Assembly: GCF_036231905.1 (NCBI RefSeq)
Contig: NZ_JAZARE010000001.1
Span: forward strand, 434,001 to 498,000
DNA length: 64,000 nucleotides
Direction of reading: 5' to 3'
Source: CAMLIZ01 sp036231905
GTDB taxonomy: Bacteria; Pseudomonadota; Gammaproteobacteria; Burkholderiales; Burkholderiaceae_C
The notes under the pieces were generated by a model. The model did no database searches and was not told the origin of the DNA. It saw only the letters and a list, made by a program, of their open reading frames with translations. This document shows, in pieces, positions 1-7,654 of the stretch (position 1 is the first letter of the stretch; every line of letters begins with the position of its first letter). The position numbers and the translations under genes were made by a program.

Positions 1-1
1 G

Positions 2-862
2 CCGCGTGACCTGTCCAAGGTGTTCGACACCGTGGAATACGCCAAGTGGAAGTCCTTCCGCGAGTCGGAAGACGCCCGCTACGTCGGCCTCACGCTGCCG
101 CGCTTCCTCGGCCGCCTGCCCTACAACCCCAAGGACGGCACCGTCACCGAGGGCTTCAACTACGTGGAGGATGTGGACGGCACCGACCACTCCAAGTACC
201 TCTGGGTCAACACCGCGTATGCCTTCGGCGCGCGCCTGGTGGCGGCCTTCGAGAGCTACGGCTGGTGCGCAGCGATCCGCGGCGTGGAAGGCGGCGGCCT
301 GGTCGAGGACCTGCCCACCCACACCTTCAAGACCGACGACGGTGAAGTGGCGCTGAAGTGCCCCACCGAGATTTCCATCACCGACCGTCGCGAGAAGGAG
401 CTCAGCGACCTCGGCTTCATCCCGCTGGTGCATTGCAAGAACACCGACTACGCCGCGTTCTTCGGTGCGCAGTCGGCGCAAAAGGCCAAGAAGTACGACA
501 GCGATGCCGCCAACGCCAATGCGTCGCTCTCGGCCCAGCTGCAATACATGTTCGCCGTCTGCCGCATCGCCCACTACATGAAGGCGATGATGCGCGACAA
601 GATCGGCAGCTTTGCCTCGGCCGCCAACGTGGAGGATTTCCTCAACCGCTGGATCGGCCAGTACGTGACCTCCGACGACAACGCCACGCAGGCCGTCAAG
701 GCGCAGTACCCGCTGCGTGAAGCCAGCGTGCAGGTGTCCGAAGTGCCGGGCCGCCCCGGCGTGTACCGCGCCGTGTCCTTCGTGCGCCCGCATTTCCAGC
801 TCGACGAACTCTCGGTCTCGCTGCGCCTGGTGGCTGAGCTGCCCACGGGCGGCAAGGGCTGA
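2..862 (+). CDS. tssC: Type VI secretion sheath large subunit TssC (3' part)
   Basis: This is the C-terminal 286 residues of TssC (VipB/EvpB family). With TssB it polymerises into the contractile cytoplasmic sheath of the type VI secretion system. The frame is open from base 2, so the true start lies upstream; the GTG at 20 encodes an internal valine, not a start. Family members are about 490-500 aa, so roughly the first 200 are missing. The visible part has the conserved C-terminal features, including YVGLTLPRFLGRLPY near its beginning and the FVRPHFQLDELSVSLRLVAELP end typical of TssC. It leads directly towards hcp, 85 bp downstream, the usual tssB-tssC-hcp order. Confidence 0.93.
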   Translation, partial: PRDLSKVFDTVEYAKWKSFRESEDARYVGLTLPRFLGRLPYNPKDGTVTEGFNYVEDVDGTDHSKYLWVNTAYAFGARLVAAFESYGWCAAIRGVEGGGLVEDLPTHTFKTDDGEVALKCPTEISITDRREKELSDLGFIPLVHCKNTDYAAFFGAQSAQKAKKYDSDAANANASLSAQLQYMFAVCRIAHYMKAMMRDKIGSFASAANVEDFLNRWIGQYVTSDDNATQAVKAQYPLREASVQVSEVPGRPGVYRAVSFVRPHFQLDELSVSLRLVAELPTGGKG

Positions 863-947
863 CCCTCATCCTGATGCAGTACGGCCGGGGTCCCGCTCGA
901 CCCTTTTTTCTCGCTCTCTGTAGGGAGCCTCACCAAGTGGAGGATTG

Positions 948-1499
948 ATGAAAGATATCTATGTCGTTTTCAAGAACGGCGACATCAAGGGTGAAACCCG
1001 CGACGCCAGGCACTCGGCCGACAAGGCCATCGAAGTGCAATCGTGGAGCCACGTGATCCAGCAGCCGAAGTCGGCCACTGCATCCACCGCCGGCGGCCAC
1101 ACGGCCGAGCGCACCGAGCACGGCGAAATGATCTTCACCAAGGACATCGACGCCGCCAGCACCAAGCTGTGGCAAGCGGCGTCCGCCGGTACCGTCTACA
1201 AGGACGTCGAGATCTATTTCTACCGCGCCCTGGGCGGCTCTGACACCACGCAGACCGGCAACAAGCGCATCAACTACCTGAAGATCCAGCTCAAGAACGT
1301 GCTGGTCAGCAAGGTGGAAACCAACATCGGCGGCGGCAGCTCTGCCAGCGCCGACGAAATCCCCACCGAGACCTTCGGCCTGCGCTACTCCGCCGTGCAG
1401 TGGACCTACAACGATTCGCCGCTGGACGGCGCTTCGCAGAAGGCCACGAACGTGTCCGGCATGTGGAACCTGGCCAAGAACGAAGTCAGCTTCAACTGA
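948..1499 (+). CDS. hcp: Type VI secretion tube protein Hcp (TssD)
   Basis: Hcp1-family protein of 183 aa. It forms hexameric rings that stack into the inner tube fired by the TssBC sheath, and it can carry small effectors. The start is the ATG at 948: GGAGG at 939-943 is 4 nt upstream, whereas a TTG at 945 would leave almost no spacing. The protein begins MKDIYVVFKNGDIKGE and contains an Hcp-like beta-barrel core; the end (WTYNDSPLDG) is typical of the family, though members of about 165 aa are more usual. No signal peptide or membrane segment is present. A strong terminator follows at once, consistent with hcp being made in excess of its neighbours. Confidence 0.93.
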   Translation: MKDIYVVFKNGDIKGETRDARHSADKAIEVQSWSHVIQQPKSATASTAGGHTAERTEHGEMIFTKDIDAASTKLWQAASAGTVYKDVEIYFYRALGGSDTTQTGNKRINYLKIQLKNVLVSKVETNIGGGSSASADEIPTETFGLRYSAVQWTYNDSPLDGASQKATNVSGMWNLAKNEVSFN

Positions 1500-1529
1500 T
1501 TTCCTGCGGGGCTTGCCCTGCACCTTAGA

Positions 1530-1559
1530 AAGAGCGGCACATCGCTGCCGCTCTTTTTT
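1530..1559 (+). terminator. Rho-independent terminator after hcp
   Basis: Arms AAGAGCGGCA (1530-1539) and TGCCGCTCTT (1546-1555) pair perfectly over 10 bp around a 6-nt loop, followed by a T run to 1559. It sits 30 bp after the hcp stop and before tssE. It should end most hcp transcripts and let only a fraction read into the baseplate genes. Confidence 0.88.
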
Positions 1560-1580
1560 CTTCCCCTCGCTGGACCGTTC

Positions 1581-2063
1581 ATGGCCCGATTTGCGCCGTC
1601 CCTGCTGGACCGGCTGCTCGACGACACGCCCGCCGCGCCGGCCGAACATGCCACGCCGCAGGTGTCGCTGGAGCAGCTGAAGGACTCGGTCGTGCGCGAC
1701 CTGGAGTCGCTGCTCAACGCACGTTGTGGGCTGCACCGCGACACGCTGTCGGCGCACCCGCAGGCCCAACGCTCCATCCTCAGTTTCGGCATGCTGGACT
1801 TCTCCAGCATGAGCCTGGCCAACACCGATGAGCGCGACTCGATCTGCCGCGCCATCGAAACCGCCATCACCGCCCATGAGCCGCGCCTGAAGCATGTGCG
1901 CGTGGGCCTGGGGCAGGACGGCAGCGCCAACCGGCTGCTGTTCACCATCCAGGCGCTGCTGGTCGTGAACCCGGCGCGCGAGCCGGTGAACTTCAACGCC
2001 ATGCTGCAGCCGTCGACGCAGCTGTACTCCGTGAGCAAGGCGCGCCGCCCGGCGCTGTCCTGA
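1581..2063 (+). CDS. tssE: Type VI secretion baseplate subunit TssE
   Basis: A 160-aa member of the gp25-like family, the sheath-initiating wedge protein of the baseplate. It assembles with TssF, TssG and TssK beneath the sheath. The gp25-type EPR motif is visible at residues 100-102 (AHEPRLKHVRV), and the helix around residues 37-49 (RDLESLLNARCG) is typical. Length matches the family (about 140-180 aa). The ATG at 1581 lies 22 nt after the hcp terminator; tssF starts 5 nt after the stop, so tssE-tssF-tssG-clpV-vgrG form one operon. Confidence 0.93.
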   Translation: MARFAPSLLDRLLDDTPAAPAEHATPQVSLEQLKDSVVRDLESLLNARCGLHRDTLSAHPQAQRSILSFGMLDFSSMSLANTDERDSICRAIETAITAHEPRLKHVRVGLGQDGSANRLLFTIQALLVVNPAREPVNFNAMLQPSTQLYSVSKARRPALS

Positions 2064-2068
2064 ACACC

Positions 2069-3922
2069 ATGGACGACCTGCTGCACCACTACGAGCGCGA
2101 GCTGGCCTTCCTGCGCCAGCGCGCCAAGGGTTTTGCCGAGCGCTACCCCAAGATCGCCGGCCGCTTGCAGGTGTCCACCGAGATCGCGGAGGATCCACAC
2201 GTCGAACGCATGATCGAATCGTTCGCGCTGCTCACCTCGCGCATCCACAAGCGGCTGGACGACGACTTTCCGCTGTTCACCGAGACCTTCCTCGAAGTCC
2301 TCTACCCGCACTACCTGCGGCCGATGCCCTCGGCCTCCATCGTGCAGTTCGACATCGAGGGGGCGCAGTCGCAGATGAGTGCGCCGGCCATCGTGCCGCG
2401 CGGCACGCAGCTGCAAAGCAAGCCGGTGCAGGGCGTGAACTGTCGCTTCCGCACCTGCGCCGACGTCACGCTGCTGCCGCTGAAACTGGCCACTGCCGCC
2501 TATCGCGCTGCGGTGAGCGCGCCGTCGGGCACACGCCTGCCGGATGGAGCCACTTCCATGCTGTCCTTGCGTTTCGAGCTGCAGTCGTCGCAGCTCACGC
2601 TGGGCGGGCTGGAGATGGATCACTTGCGGCTGTACCTGGACGGCGAAGCGGCGCAGGTGAGTGCGCTGCGCGAAGCGCTGGCCGCCCGCGCCGTGGGTGT
2701 GATGGTGCAACTCGATGAAGTGGGGCCATGGGCCACGCTGTCCGCCGCTGGCCGGCGTGCCCAGCCCCGGCTGGCCGGCTTCGAGGAGGAAGAAGCGCTG
2801 CTGGAGATCGACGCACGCTCGCACCCCGCGTACCGGCTGCTCACCGAGTACTTCGCCTTCCCCGAGAAGTTCAACTTCATCGACCTGCCGTGGCCGCGCG
2901 AAGCATTGCGAGGCAGCGCACGCCAGAGCCTCACCTTGCATGTGCTGTTCTCCCAGGTGCGCAGCGACTCGGATCAGTCCCGCCTGCTGGAAGCCGTGTC
3001 GCCGCGCCAGTTCGTGCTCGGATGCGCGCCGGTGATCAACCTGTTCAAGCAGCGCGCCGACCCGATTCGCGTCACGCACCAGGCGAGCGCCTACCCGCTG
3101 GTGGTCGACGCCCGCCGGGCCTATGGCCACGAGGTGTATTCGATCGACAAGGTGTGGCGGGTGCAGCAGACGCCGCAGGGCGACAGCGTGGTCGAGTTCA
3201 AGCCGTTCTACTCGCTGCAGCACACCGACCTCGACAGCGCCGGGGGCCGCTACTGGCATGCACACCGCGACGAATCGATCGCGCAGCAAAGCCCCGGCTA
3301 CGAAACCGAGCTGTCCATCGTGGACGTGGATTTCAACCCCGCTGCGCCCCACGCCGACACGCTGTCGGTGGAGGTGACCGCCACCAACCGCGACCTGCCC
3401 ACCTTGCTGGCGATCGGCCACCCAGGCGGCGACCTCACCATGGACGGTGGCAGCGTGGCGCGCGCCATCCGTCTGCTGCGCAAGCCGACGCCCAGTGCGC
3501 GCTTCGAGCGCGGGCGTGGGGCCTTGTGGCGCCTGATTTCGCACCTGTCGATCAACCACCTGTCGCTGGCCGCGGGTGGCGCCGACGCGCTGCGCGAAAT
3601 GATCCGCCTGTACGACCTGACCCGCGGCGCGAGCACGCGGCGGCAGGTCGATGGCATCACCGCGCTGGAATACCGCCCCGCCACCGCCTGGCTGCCGGGG
3701 CAGCCGTTTGCCACCTTCGTGCGTGGCATGGAAGTGCGCATCACGGTGGACGAAGAAGCCTTCGTGGGCAGCGGCCTGTCGGTGTTCGTGGAGGTGATGG
3801 ACCGGTTTTTTGCGCTGTACGTGAACGCCAACAGTTTCACGCAGCTCGTGGTCTTGTCAGACCGCAGTGGGGAGGAGTTGTTCAAGTGTCCGGCACGAAG
3901 CGGCGAGAGCCCGTTGGTGTGA
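2069..3922 (+). CDS. tssF: Type VI secretion baseplate subunit TssF
   Basis: TssF (VasA/ImpG family), 617 aa against about 580-630 in the family. Two copies pair with TssG in each baseplate wedge. The N-terminus (MDDLLHHYERELAFLRQRAKGFAERYP) and the conserved early segment LTSRIHKRLDDDFPLFTETFLEVLYPHYLRP are characteristic. The C-terminal part has the PGQPFATFVRGMEV-like sequence found in homologues. Cytoplasmic, with no signal peptide. Its last 37 nt overlap the start of tssG, so the two proteins, which bind each other, are probably translationally coupled. Confidence 0.95.
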   Translation: MDDLLHHYERELAFLRQRAKGFAERYPKIAGRLQVSTEIAEDPHVERMIESFALLTSRIHKRLDDDFPLFTETFLEVLYPHYLRPMPSASIVQFDIEGAQSQMSAPAIVPRGTQLQSKPVQGVNCRFRTCADVTLLPLKLATAAYRAAVSAPSGTRLPDGATSMLSLRFELQSSQLTLGGLEMDHLRLYLDGEAAQVSALREALAARAVGVMVQLDEVGPWATLSAAGRRAQPRLAGFEEEEALLEIDARSHPAYRLLTEYFAFPEKFNFIDLPWPREALRGSARQSLTLHVLFSQVRSDSDQSRLLEAVSPRQFVLGCAPVINLFKQRADPIRVTHQASAYPLVVDARRAYGHEVYSIDKVWRVQQTPQGDSVVEFKPFYSLQHTDLDSAGGRYWHAHRDESIAQQSPGYETELSIVDVDFNPAAPHADTLSVEVTATNRDLPTLLAIGHPGGDLTMDGGSVARAIRLLRKPTPSARFERGRGALWRLISHLSINHLSLAAGGADALREMIRLYDLTRGASTRRQVDGITALEYRPATAWLPGQPFATFVRGMEVRITVDEEAFVGSGLSVFVEVMDRFFALYVNANSFTQLVVLSDRSGEELFKCPARSGESPLV

Positions 3923-4950
3923 TCGACCGGCTGCTGGAGCAGCCGTACCGGTTCGAGTTCTTCCAGTCCTTGCGGATGCTGGAGCGCTGGCATGCGCGCA
4001 GCGCCGGCACGCCGCGTCGCGAGGTGCTGGGTCAGCACGTGCACTTTCGCAACTCGCTGGCGTTGACCTTTCCGCCCAGCGAGATCGAGTCGCTGCGTGT
4101 GTTGCCGCAGCCGCGGCGCACGGACGCTGGCGACGCCAGCGTGCCGGCTGGCCTGCCGGGCGTGGAAATCGTGCCGGCCTTCTTCGGCCTGCTCGGCGTG
4201 GGCGGCGCACTACCCCTGTTCTACACCGAGCTCTTCGCCCAGCGGGAGCTCTACCAGAAGGACACCGCCGCCCGCGCCTTCCTCGACGTGTTCCAGCAGC
4301 GTGCCGTGTCGCTGTTGTACGAGGCCTGGCGCAAGCACCGCCTGCCGCTGCACTATGAGGAAGACCGGCGCCAGCATTTCCTGCCCGGCGTGCTGGCCCT
4401 CACCGGCCTGGGCGCCACGCCGCGCAAACCGGGCAGCGCCGTGTCCGATGAAGCCATCGCCTATTTCGCCGGCACCTTCCAGCAGCGCGCCCGCTCCGCG
4501 GTGCAGATGCGGCGCGTGCTGGCCGAGCACTTCGGCGTGGCGGTGCGCATCGACCAGTTCGTGGGGCGCTGGCACAGCCTGCCGCAGGAGGCGCAGACCT
4601 CGCTGGGCTTACGCGGTGGCGTGCTGGGGCAGTCAGCCCTGGTGGGCGCGCGCGTCTGGCAGCGCGACCTGCGCCTGCGCATCACGCTGGGGCCGCTCAG
4701 CCGGGCCCAGTTCGACGATTTCCTGCCGCAAGGCCGCAGCGCCGCCGCGCTGCGCGAGCTGCTCACGCTCATGTCCGGCATGACGCTGGAATACGAGGTG
4801 CAGCTGCTGCTCAAGGCCGAAGAAGCGCCCGCCCTGGTGCTGGGCGCCGGCCCCGCGCCCGCGCGCCTGGGCTGGGACAGTTGGCTGCACGGCACCCCGC
4901 CGGCCCGCGCGCTCAACGATGCCCGCTACGACATCCACGCCGCCGCCTAA
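3886..4950 (+). CDS. tssG: Type VI secretion baseplate subunit TssG
   Basis: TssG (VasB/ImpH family), 354 aa, the usual size. It completes the TssE-F-G wedge. I chose the GTG at 3886 because GGAGG lies 10 nt upstream inside tssF and homologues begin just before the sequence VIDRLLEQPYRFEFFQSLRMLER. The same frame stays open far upstream (to about 2728), but that part is a shadow of tssF. The diagnostic segment FFGLLGVGGALPLFYTELF and the C-terminal LRLGWDSWL-like motif (here RLGWDSWLHG) are both present. Confidence 0.94.
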   Translation: MSGTKRREPVGVIDRLLEQPYRFEFFQSLRMLERWHARSAGTPRREVLGQHVHFRNSLALTFPPSEIESLRVLPQPRRTDAGDASVPAGLPGVEIVPAFFGLLGVGGALPLFYTELFAQRELYQKDTAARAFLDVFQQRAVSLLYEAWRKHRLPLHYEEDRRQHFLPGVLALTGLGATPRKPGSAVSDEAIAYFAGTFQQRARSAVQMRRVLAEHFGVAVRIDQFVGRWHSLPQEAQTSLGLRGGVLGQSALVGARVWQRDLRLRITLGPLSRAQFDDFLPQGRSAAALRELLTLMSGMTLEYEVQLLLKAEEAPALVLGAGPAPARLGWDSWLHGTPPARALNDARYDIHAAA

Positions 4951-4960
4951 GAAGTACGAC

Positions 4961-7654
4961 ATGACGACCACGCTGAAAACGCTGATTTCCAAGCTGAACG
5001 ACACCACCCGCAAGGCGGCCGAACGCGCCGCCAGCCTGTGCATGGCCCGCGGCCACTACGAGGTGGACCTGGAGCACCTGTTCCTGGCTTTGCTGGAGCA
5101 GCCGCAGAGCGACCTGGCACTGCTGTGCCGGCATTTCGATGTGTCCACCACGGGGCTGCAACGCGACCTGGAGACCGAGATCGGCCGCTTCAAGACCGGC
5201 AACAGCCGCACGCCGGTGTTTTCGGCCCACCTGCCCACGTTGCTGGAGCATGCCTGGCTCATCGCCTCGCTGGACGCGCACACCGCCCGCATCCGCAGCG
5301 GGCACCTGCTGCTCGCCTTGCTCACCGAGCCCGACCTGCAGCAACTGGCCTTCCGCGGCTCCAAGCTGTTCGTGAAGTTCAAGGCCGATGAACTGAAGCA
5401 CCGCCTGGCGGAGCTGACCACCGGCTCGGTGGAAACAGTGGATGCGGTCAGCGTGCCGGATGCTGCGGCCGCGGACGACGGCGCCACACCGGCCGGCAAC
5501 AAGACACCGGCGCTGGACCAGTTCACCACCAACCTCACCCAGCGTGCCAAGGACGGCAAGCTCGATCCGGTGATCGGCCGCGACACCGAGATCCGCCAGG
5601 TGATCGACATCCTGATGCGGCGGCGGCAGAACAACCCCATCCTCACCGGCGAAGCAGGCGTGGGCAAGACGGCGGTGGTGGAAGGCCTGGCCCTGCGCAT
5701 CGCCGCCGGCGACGTGCCGCCTCCCCTGCAAGGCGTGGCGCTGCATGTGCTGGACATGGGCCTGCTGCAGGCCGGTGCGTCGGTGAAGGGCGAGTTCGAA
5801 AACCGGCTGAAGAACGTGATCGACGAGGTGAAGAAGAGCGCGCACCCGATCATCCTGTTCATCGACGAGGCGCACACCATGATCGGCGCCGGCGGCCAGG
5901 CCGGGCAGAACGACGCAGCCAACCTGCTGAAGCCTGCGCTGGCGCGTGGCGAGCTGCGCACCGTGGCCGCCACCACCTGGAGCGAATACAAGAAGTACTT
6001 CGAGAAGGACGCCGCGCTCGCCCGTCGCTTCCAGGTGGTGAAGGTGGAAGAGCCCAGCGAGCCGGTGGCCGCCAGCATGCTGCGTGCGATGGCCGCGCTG
6101 ATGGAGCAGCACTTCAAGGTGCGGGTGCTCGACGAAGCGATCACCGAAGCCGTGCGCCTGTCGGCGCGCTACATCAGCGGCCGCCAGTTGCCCGACAAGG
6201 CGATCAGCGTGCTGGACACCGCCTGCGCCAAGGTAGCGCTGGGCCAGAGCGCCACGCCAGCCGCGATGGAAGACGCCACCAAGCTGCTGGATCGCATCGG
6301 CGCGGAAATCAGCGCGCTGGAACGCGAAGCGGCCACCGGCCTGTCGCACGGCGAACGCCTCGCCGAGCTGCGCGCACAACGCGCGGCCAAGCAGGCGGAG
6401 CTGCAGGGCTTGAGCCAGCGCTTCGAGCAGGAGAAGGTCCTATCCGAAGAGATTCGTGCGTTGCGCGCCGAGCTGGAGGCCGAGGGCGTGGAAGCACCCG
6501 CCACCACGTCGCCCGCGGTGAAATCGCGTGGCAGGAAAGAACCGCCCGCCCCCGCGCTCACGCCCAAGCAGGCCGCGCTGAAAGGCAAGCTCGACGAGCT
6601 GGCCGCCATCCAGGGCGACACGCCCATGCTGCCGCTGCAAGTGGACGGCCATGTGGTGGCCGAGATCGTCGCCGCCTGGACCGGCATTCCGCTGGGCAAG
6701 ATGGTCAAGGACGAGATCAAGACCGTGCGCGAGCTCAAGCCCCTGCTGGAGCAGCGCGTGATCGGCCAGGCGCATGCGCTGGAGGCGGTGGCCCAGCGGG
6801 TGCGCACCTCGCGCGCCAACCTGGAAGACCCGAACAAGCCCAAGGGCGTGTTCCTCTTCGTGGGCCCGTCGGGCGTGGGCAAGACCGAGACGGCGCTGGC
6901 CCTGGCCGACGTGCTCTATGGCGGCGAGCGCAACCTGATCAGCATCAACATGAGCGAGTACCAGGAGGCGCACAGCGTGTCCGGCCTGAAGGGCTCGCCC
7001 CCGGGCTACGTGGGCTATGGCGAGGGCGGCGTGCTGACCGAAGCGGTGCGGCGCAAGCCCTACAGCGTGGTGCTGCTCGACGAAGTGGAGAAGGCCCACC
7101 CCGACGTGCTGGAGCTCTTTTTCCAGGTCTTCGACAAGGGGGTGATGGACGATGCCGAAGGCCGGGAGATCGACTTCCGCAACACCATCATCATCTTGAC
7201 CTCCAACGTCGGTTCCTCGGCAATCATGCAGGCCTGCATCAACAAGCCGGCGGCCGAGCTGCCGGAACCCGACGCGCTGGTGGACGCGCTGCGTCCGCAG
7301 CTGTTCAAGGCCTTCAAGCCGGCCTTCCTGGGCCGCATGAAGACGGTGGCGTTCTACCCCATCGCCGACGAGGTGATGCTGTCCATCATCCAGCTCAAGC
7401 TCAACCGCATCGCGCAGCGTGTGCGCCACAACCACAAGGCGGAGTTCGTGTTCGACGACAGCCTGGTGGACGCCGTGCTCGCGCGCTGCACCGAGGTGGA
7501 CTCCGGCGCGCGCAACGTGGACCACATCCTCAACGGCACCCTGCTGCCCGAGCTGGCCGACAGCGTGCTGGGCCGCATGGCCGAGGGTGAAGCGATCAGC
7601 CAGATCAAGGTCACCGCGGCCAAGGACGGCCGCTTCAAATACAAGGTGAGCTGA
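4961..7654 (+). CDS. clpV: Type VI secretion ATPase ClpV (TssH)
   Basis: AAA+ unfoldase that disassembles the contracted TssBC sheath so its subunits can be reused. I chose the ATG at 4961 (897 aa), since family members begin just before LKTLISKLN; an in-frame ATG at 4919 inside tssG would add 14 low-complexity residues. Clp-N double repeat at residues 1-150, first AAA domain with Walker A GEAGVGKT at 230-237 and Walker B ILFIDEAHT, a coiled-coil middle domain near 420-480, and second AAA domain with Walker A GPSGVGKT at 635-642. Residues about 505-545 form a Pro/Ala/Lys-rich insert. The stop codon overlaps the vgrG start. Confidence 0.95.
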   Translation: MTTTLKTLISKLNDTTRKAAERAASLCMARGHYEVDLEHLFLALLEQPQSDLALLCRHFDVSTTGLQRDLETEIGRFKTGNSRTPVFSAHLPTLLEHAWLIASLDAHTARIRSGHLLLALLTEPDLQQLAFRGSKLFVKFKADELKHRLAELTTGSVETVDAVSVPDAAAADDGATPAGNKTPALDQFTTNLTQRAKDGKLDPVIGRDTEIRQVIDILMRRRQNNPILTGEAGVGKTAVVEGLALRIAAGDVPPPLQGVALHVLDMGLLQAGASVKGEFENRLKNVIDEVKKSAHPIILFIDEAHTMIGAGGQAGQNDAANLLKPALARGELRTVAATTWSEYKKYFEKDAALARRFQVVKVEEPSEPVAASMLRAMAALMEQHFKVRVLDEAITEAVRLSARYISGRQLPDKAISVLDTACAKVALGQSATPAAMEDATKLLDRIGAEISALEREAATGLSHGERLAELRAQRAAKQAELQGLSQRFEQEKVLSEEIRALRAELEAEGVEAPATTSPAVKSRGRKEPPAPALTPKQAALKGKLDELAAIQGDTPMLPLQVDGHVVAEIVAAWTGIPLGKMVKDEIKTVRELKPLLEQRVIGQAHALEAVAQRVRTSRANLEDPNKPKGVFLFVGPSGVGKTETALALADVLYGGERNLISINMSEYQEAHSVSGLKGSPPGYVGYGEGGVLTEAVRRKPYSVVLLDEVEKAHPDVLELFFQVFDKGVMDDAEGREIDFRNTIIILTSNVGSSAIMQACINKPAAELPEPDALVDALRPQLFKAFKPAFLGRMKTVAFYPIADEVMLSIIQLKLNRIAQRVRHNHKAEFVFDDSLVDAVLARCTEVDSGARNVDHILNGTLLPELADSVLGRMAEGEAISQIKVTAAKDGRFKYKVS

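Noticed and set aside
945..947. TTG at 945 as the hcp start
   Set aside because: It would leave only about 1 nt after GGAGG; the ATG at 948 has better spacing and matches Hcp N-termini.
1406..3559. A 717-codon minus-strand frame opposite tssE and tssF
   Set aside because: Antisense shadow of conserved T6SS genes; no recognisable motif.
2728..3885. Upstream half of the long frame that ends with tssG, suggesting a 740-aa fusion
   Set aside because: The part before 3886 is out of frame with tssF but reads as Arg/Pro-rich shadow; TssG family length and a GGAGG site support the GTG at 3886.
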